Shown here: positions 12,768 through 13,404 of the stretch, one piece after another
Position numbering within the stretch: the stretch's first letter is position 1
How the letters are laid out: the number at the start of each line of letters is the position of its first letter
Assembly (NCBI GenBank): GCA_008501565.1
Contig: QQUL01000020.1
Coordinates: forward strand, 1 to 13,404
From: Armatimonadota bacterium
GTDB taxonomy: Bacteria; Actinomycetota; Acidimicrobiia; Spongiisociales; UBA5794
Length of the DNA stretch: 13,404 bases
Reading direction: 5' to 3'
Position numbers and translations under genes: made by a program
The notes under the pieces: generated by a model
What the model was told of the DNA's origin: nothing
Database searches by the model: none
What the model saw: the letters and a program-made list of their open reading frames with translations, nothing else

Positions 12768-13403
12768 CTATCCGGTGTTTCGGAGGCCGGCCGCTATTCC
12801 GTTGACCGTGAGAAGCAGTGCACGCTGGAGGTCAGGATCATCGCCATCGTCGGCTCTTGATCGTTCGAGAAGGTTGACCTGGAGGTGATGGAGTGGGTGG
12901 AGATATGCGTCACGGACCCTCAATGTGCGTTGGAGGACGGGGTTGTCCTCCAGAAGCGTCCGTTCGCCCGTGATGGCCAAGATCTCCTTGATGGTCTGAT
13001 CGTATTCGGCTGAGATGATGTCGAACAGATGTCGGTGTTCGGGTGGGACGAGGGCCTCCACGTAGCGTCGTGCGGTCCCGAGGTCGGTCTTGGTCAACGT
13101 CATTTCGACATTCGAAACGAACGCCTGGAAGAACGGCCACTGCTGCTGCATTTGGGCGATCGTGGTGTCGTGTCCCGCCTCGCGCGCTGCCTTGATCCCG
13201 GTACCGACGCCGAACCAACCGGGAATGATCTGGCGTGATTGCGTCCAGCCGAAGACCCATGGGATCGCTCGGAGATCGTCCAGGGAACCCGAACCGTCGG
13301 GCCGTCGCGATGGTCGTGACCCAATGTTGAGTGCCCCCCGCTCATCGACGGGAGTCGAACGGAGGAAGTACTCGAAAAGCCCGGGGCTGTCAATGAGGCT
13401 GCG
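12768..13403 (-). CDS. ppc: Phosphoenolpyruvate carboxylase, C-terminal part (5' end outside window)
   Basis: Enzyme that carboxylates phosphoenolpyruvate to oxaloacetate, replenishing the TCA cycle. Only the last 211 residues are present; the gene continues past the right edge. Family signatures in order in this fragment are LNIGSRPSRR (25-34), LRAIPWVFGWTQSRQIIPGW (44-63), FGVGTG (64-69), SNVEMTLTKTDLG (97-109) and the C-terminus TVNGIAAGLRNTG, whose last four residues are near-invariant in the family. The reading frame is intact to the stop at 12768-12770. An internal ATG at 13151 is not the start, because conserved sequence continues upstream of it. The gene converges on the copper-protein gene across a 142-bp gap with tandem stem-loops. 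Confidence 0.96.
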   Translation of the reverse strand, partial: RSLIDSPGLFEYFLRSTPVDERGALNIGSRPSRRPDGSGSLDDLRAIPWVFGWTQSRQIIPGWFGVGTGIKAAREAGHDTTIAQMQQQWPFFQAFVSNVEMTLTKTDLGTARRYVEALVPPEHRHLFDIISAEYDQTIKEILAITGERTLLEDNPVLQRTLRVRDAYLHPLHHLQVNLLERSRADDGDDPDLQRALLLTVNGIAAGLRNTG

Positions 13404-13404
13404 G

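Noticed and set aside
13100..13393. Minus-strand 97-residue frame near the right edge
   Set aside because: It is out of frame with the PEP carboxylase sequence, whose conserved motifs continue without a break to the window edge.

Overview
The window reads as a stretch of chromosome from a high-GC actinobacterium. Acidimicrobiia (Ilumatobacter-like) is the most likely class, but this is an inference. It rests on the GC-rich coding sequence, a mycobacterial-type dCTP deaminase, an actinobacterial CapA-type phosphatase, a lipoprotein with the poly-Thr/'LPP' linker common in Acidimicrobiia, and several genes whose -10-like hexamer sits so close to the start codon that they look leaderless. No rRNA, tRNA, CRISPR array, IS element or phage module is visible.

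Layout. 1-303 holds no gene but carries two degenerate 7-bp repeat arrays. The replicative helicase dnaB (304-1665, +) follows, with a second array of the same type in inverted orientation directly after its stop. Next come an EamA/DMT transporter (1723-2616, +) and a YgfZ-type folate-binding Fe-S protein (2661-3476, +). That protein converges with a two-gene minus-strand unit, dcd (dCTP deaminase, probably the dUMP-forming bifunctional type) followed by a VOC protein that overlaps it by 4 bp. Further right on the minus strand, read from high to low coordinates, lie a HAD (YjjG-like) phosphatase, a Thr-rich lipoprotein with an Fn3-like domain, an enolase-superfamily enzyme near hydroxyproline-betaine epimerases, a DUF302 protein and an LLM flavin oxidoreductase. 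A stem-loop follows the LLM gene. The HAD gene diverges from a secreted CapA-family protein (8624-9826, +).

The right part is more accessory in character. A HipB/HipA-like regulator-kinase pair (9909-11520, +) overlaps by 11 bp and is preceded by an AT-rich control region holding a good promoter and an inverted repeat. After a roughly 250-bp gene-free spacer come a small single-membrane-span protein (11774-11977, -) and, divergent from it, a type I copper protein anchored as a lipoprotein (12104-12625, +). The region between those two has a -35/-10 promoter whose 17-bp spacer is largely filled by a perfect inverted repeat, which looks like a repressor operator. The window ends in the C-terminal part of phosphoenolpyruvate carboxylase (12768-13403, -), running off the right edge.

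Most genes are ordinary housekeeping or metabolic genes and I do not see a clear new multi-gene system. The observations most worth checking are the phased heptamer arrays around dnaB, the recurring leaderless promoter geometry, the operator in front of the copper protein with its small membrane partner, and the HipBA-like pair with Thr at the place of the usual autophosphorylated Ser.
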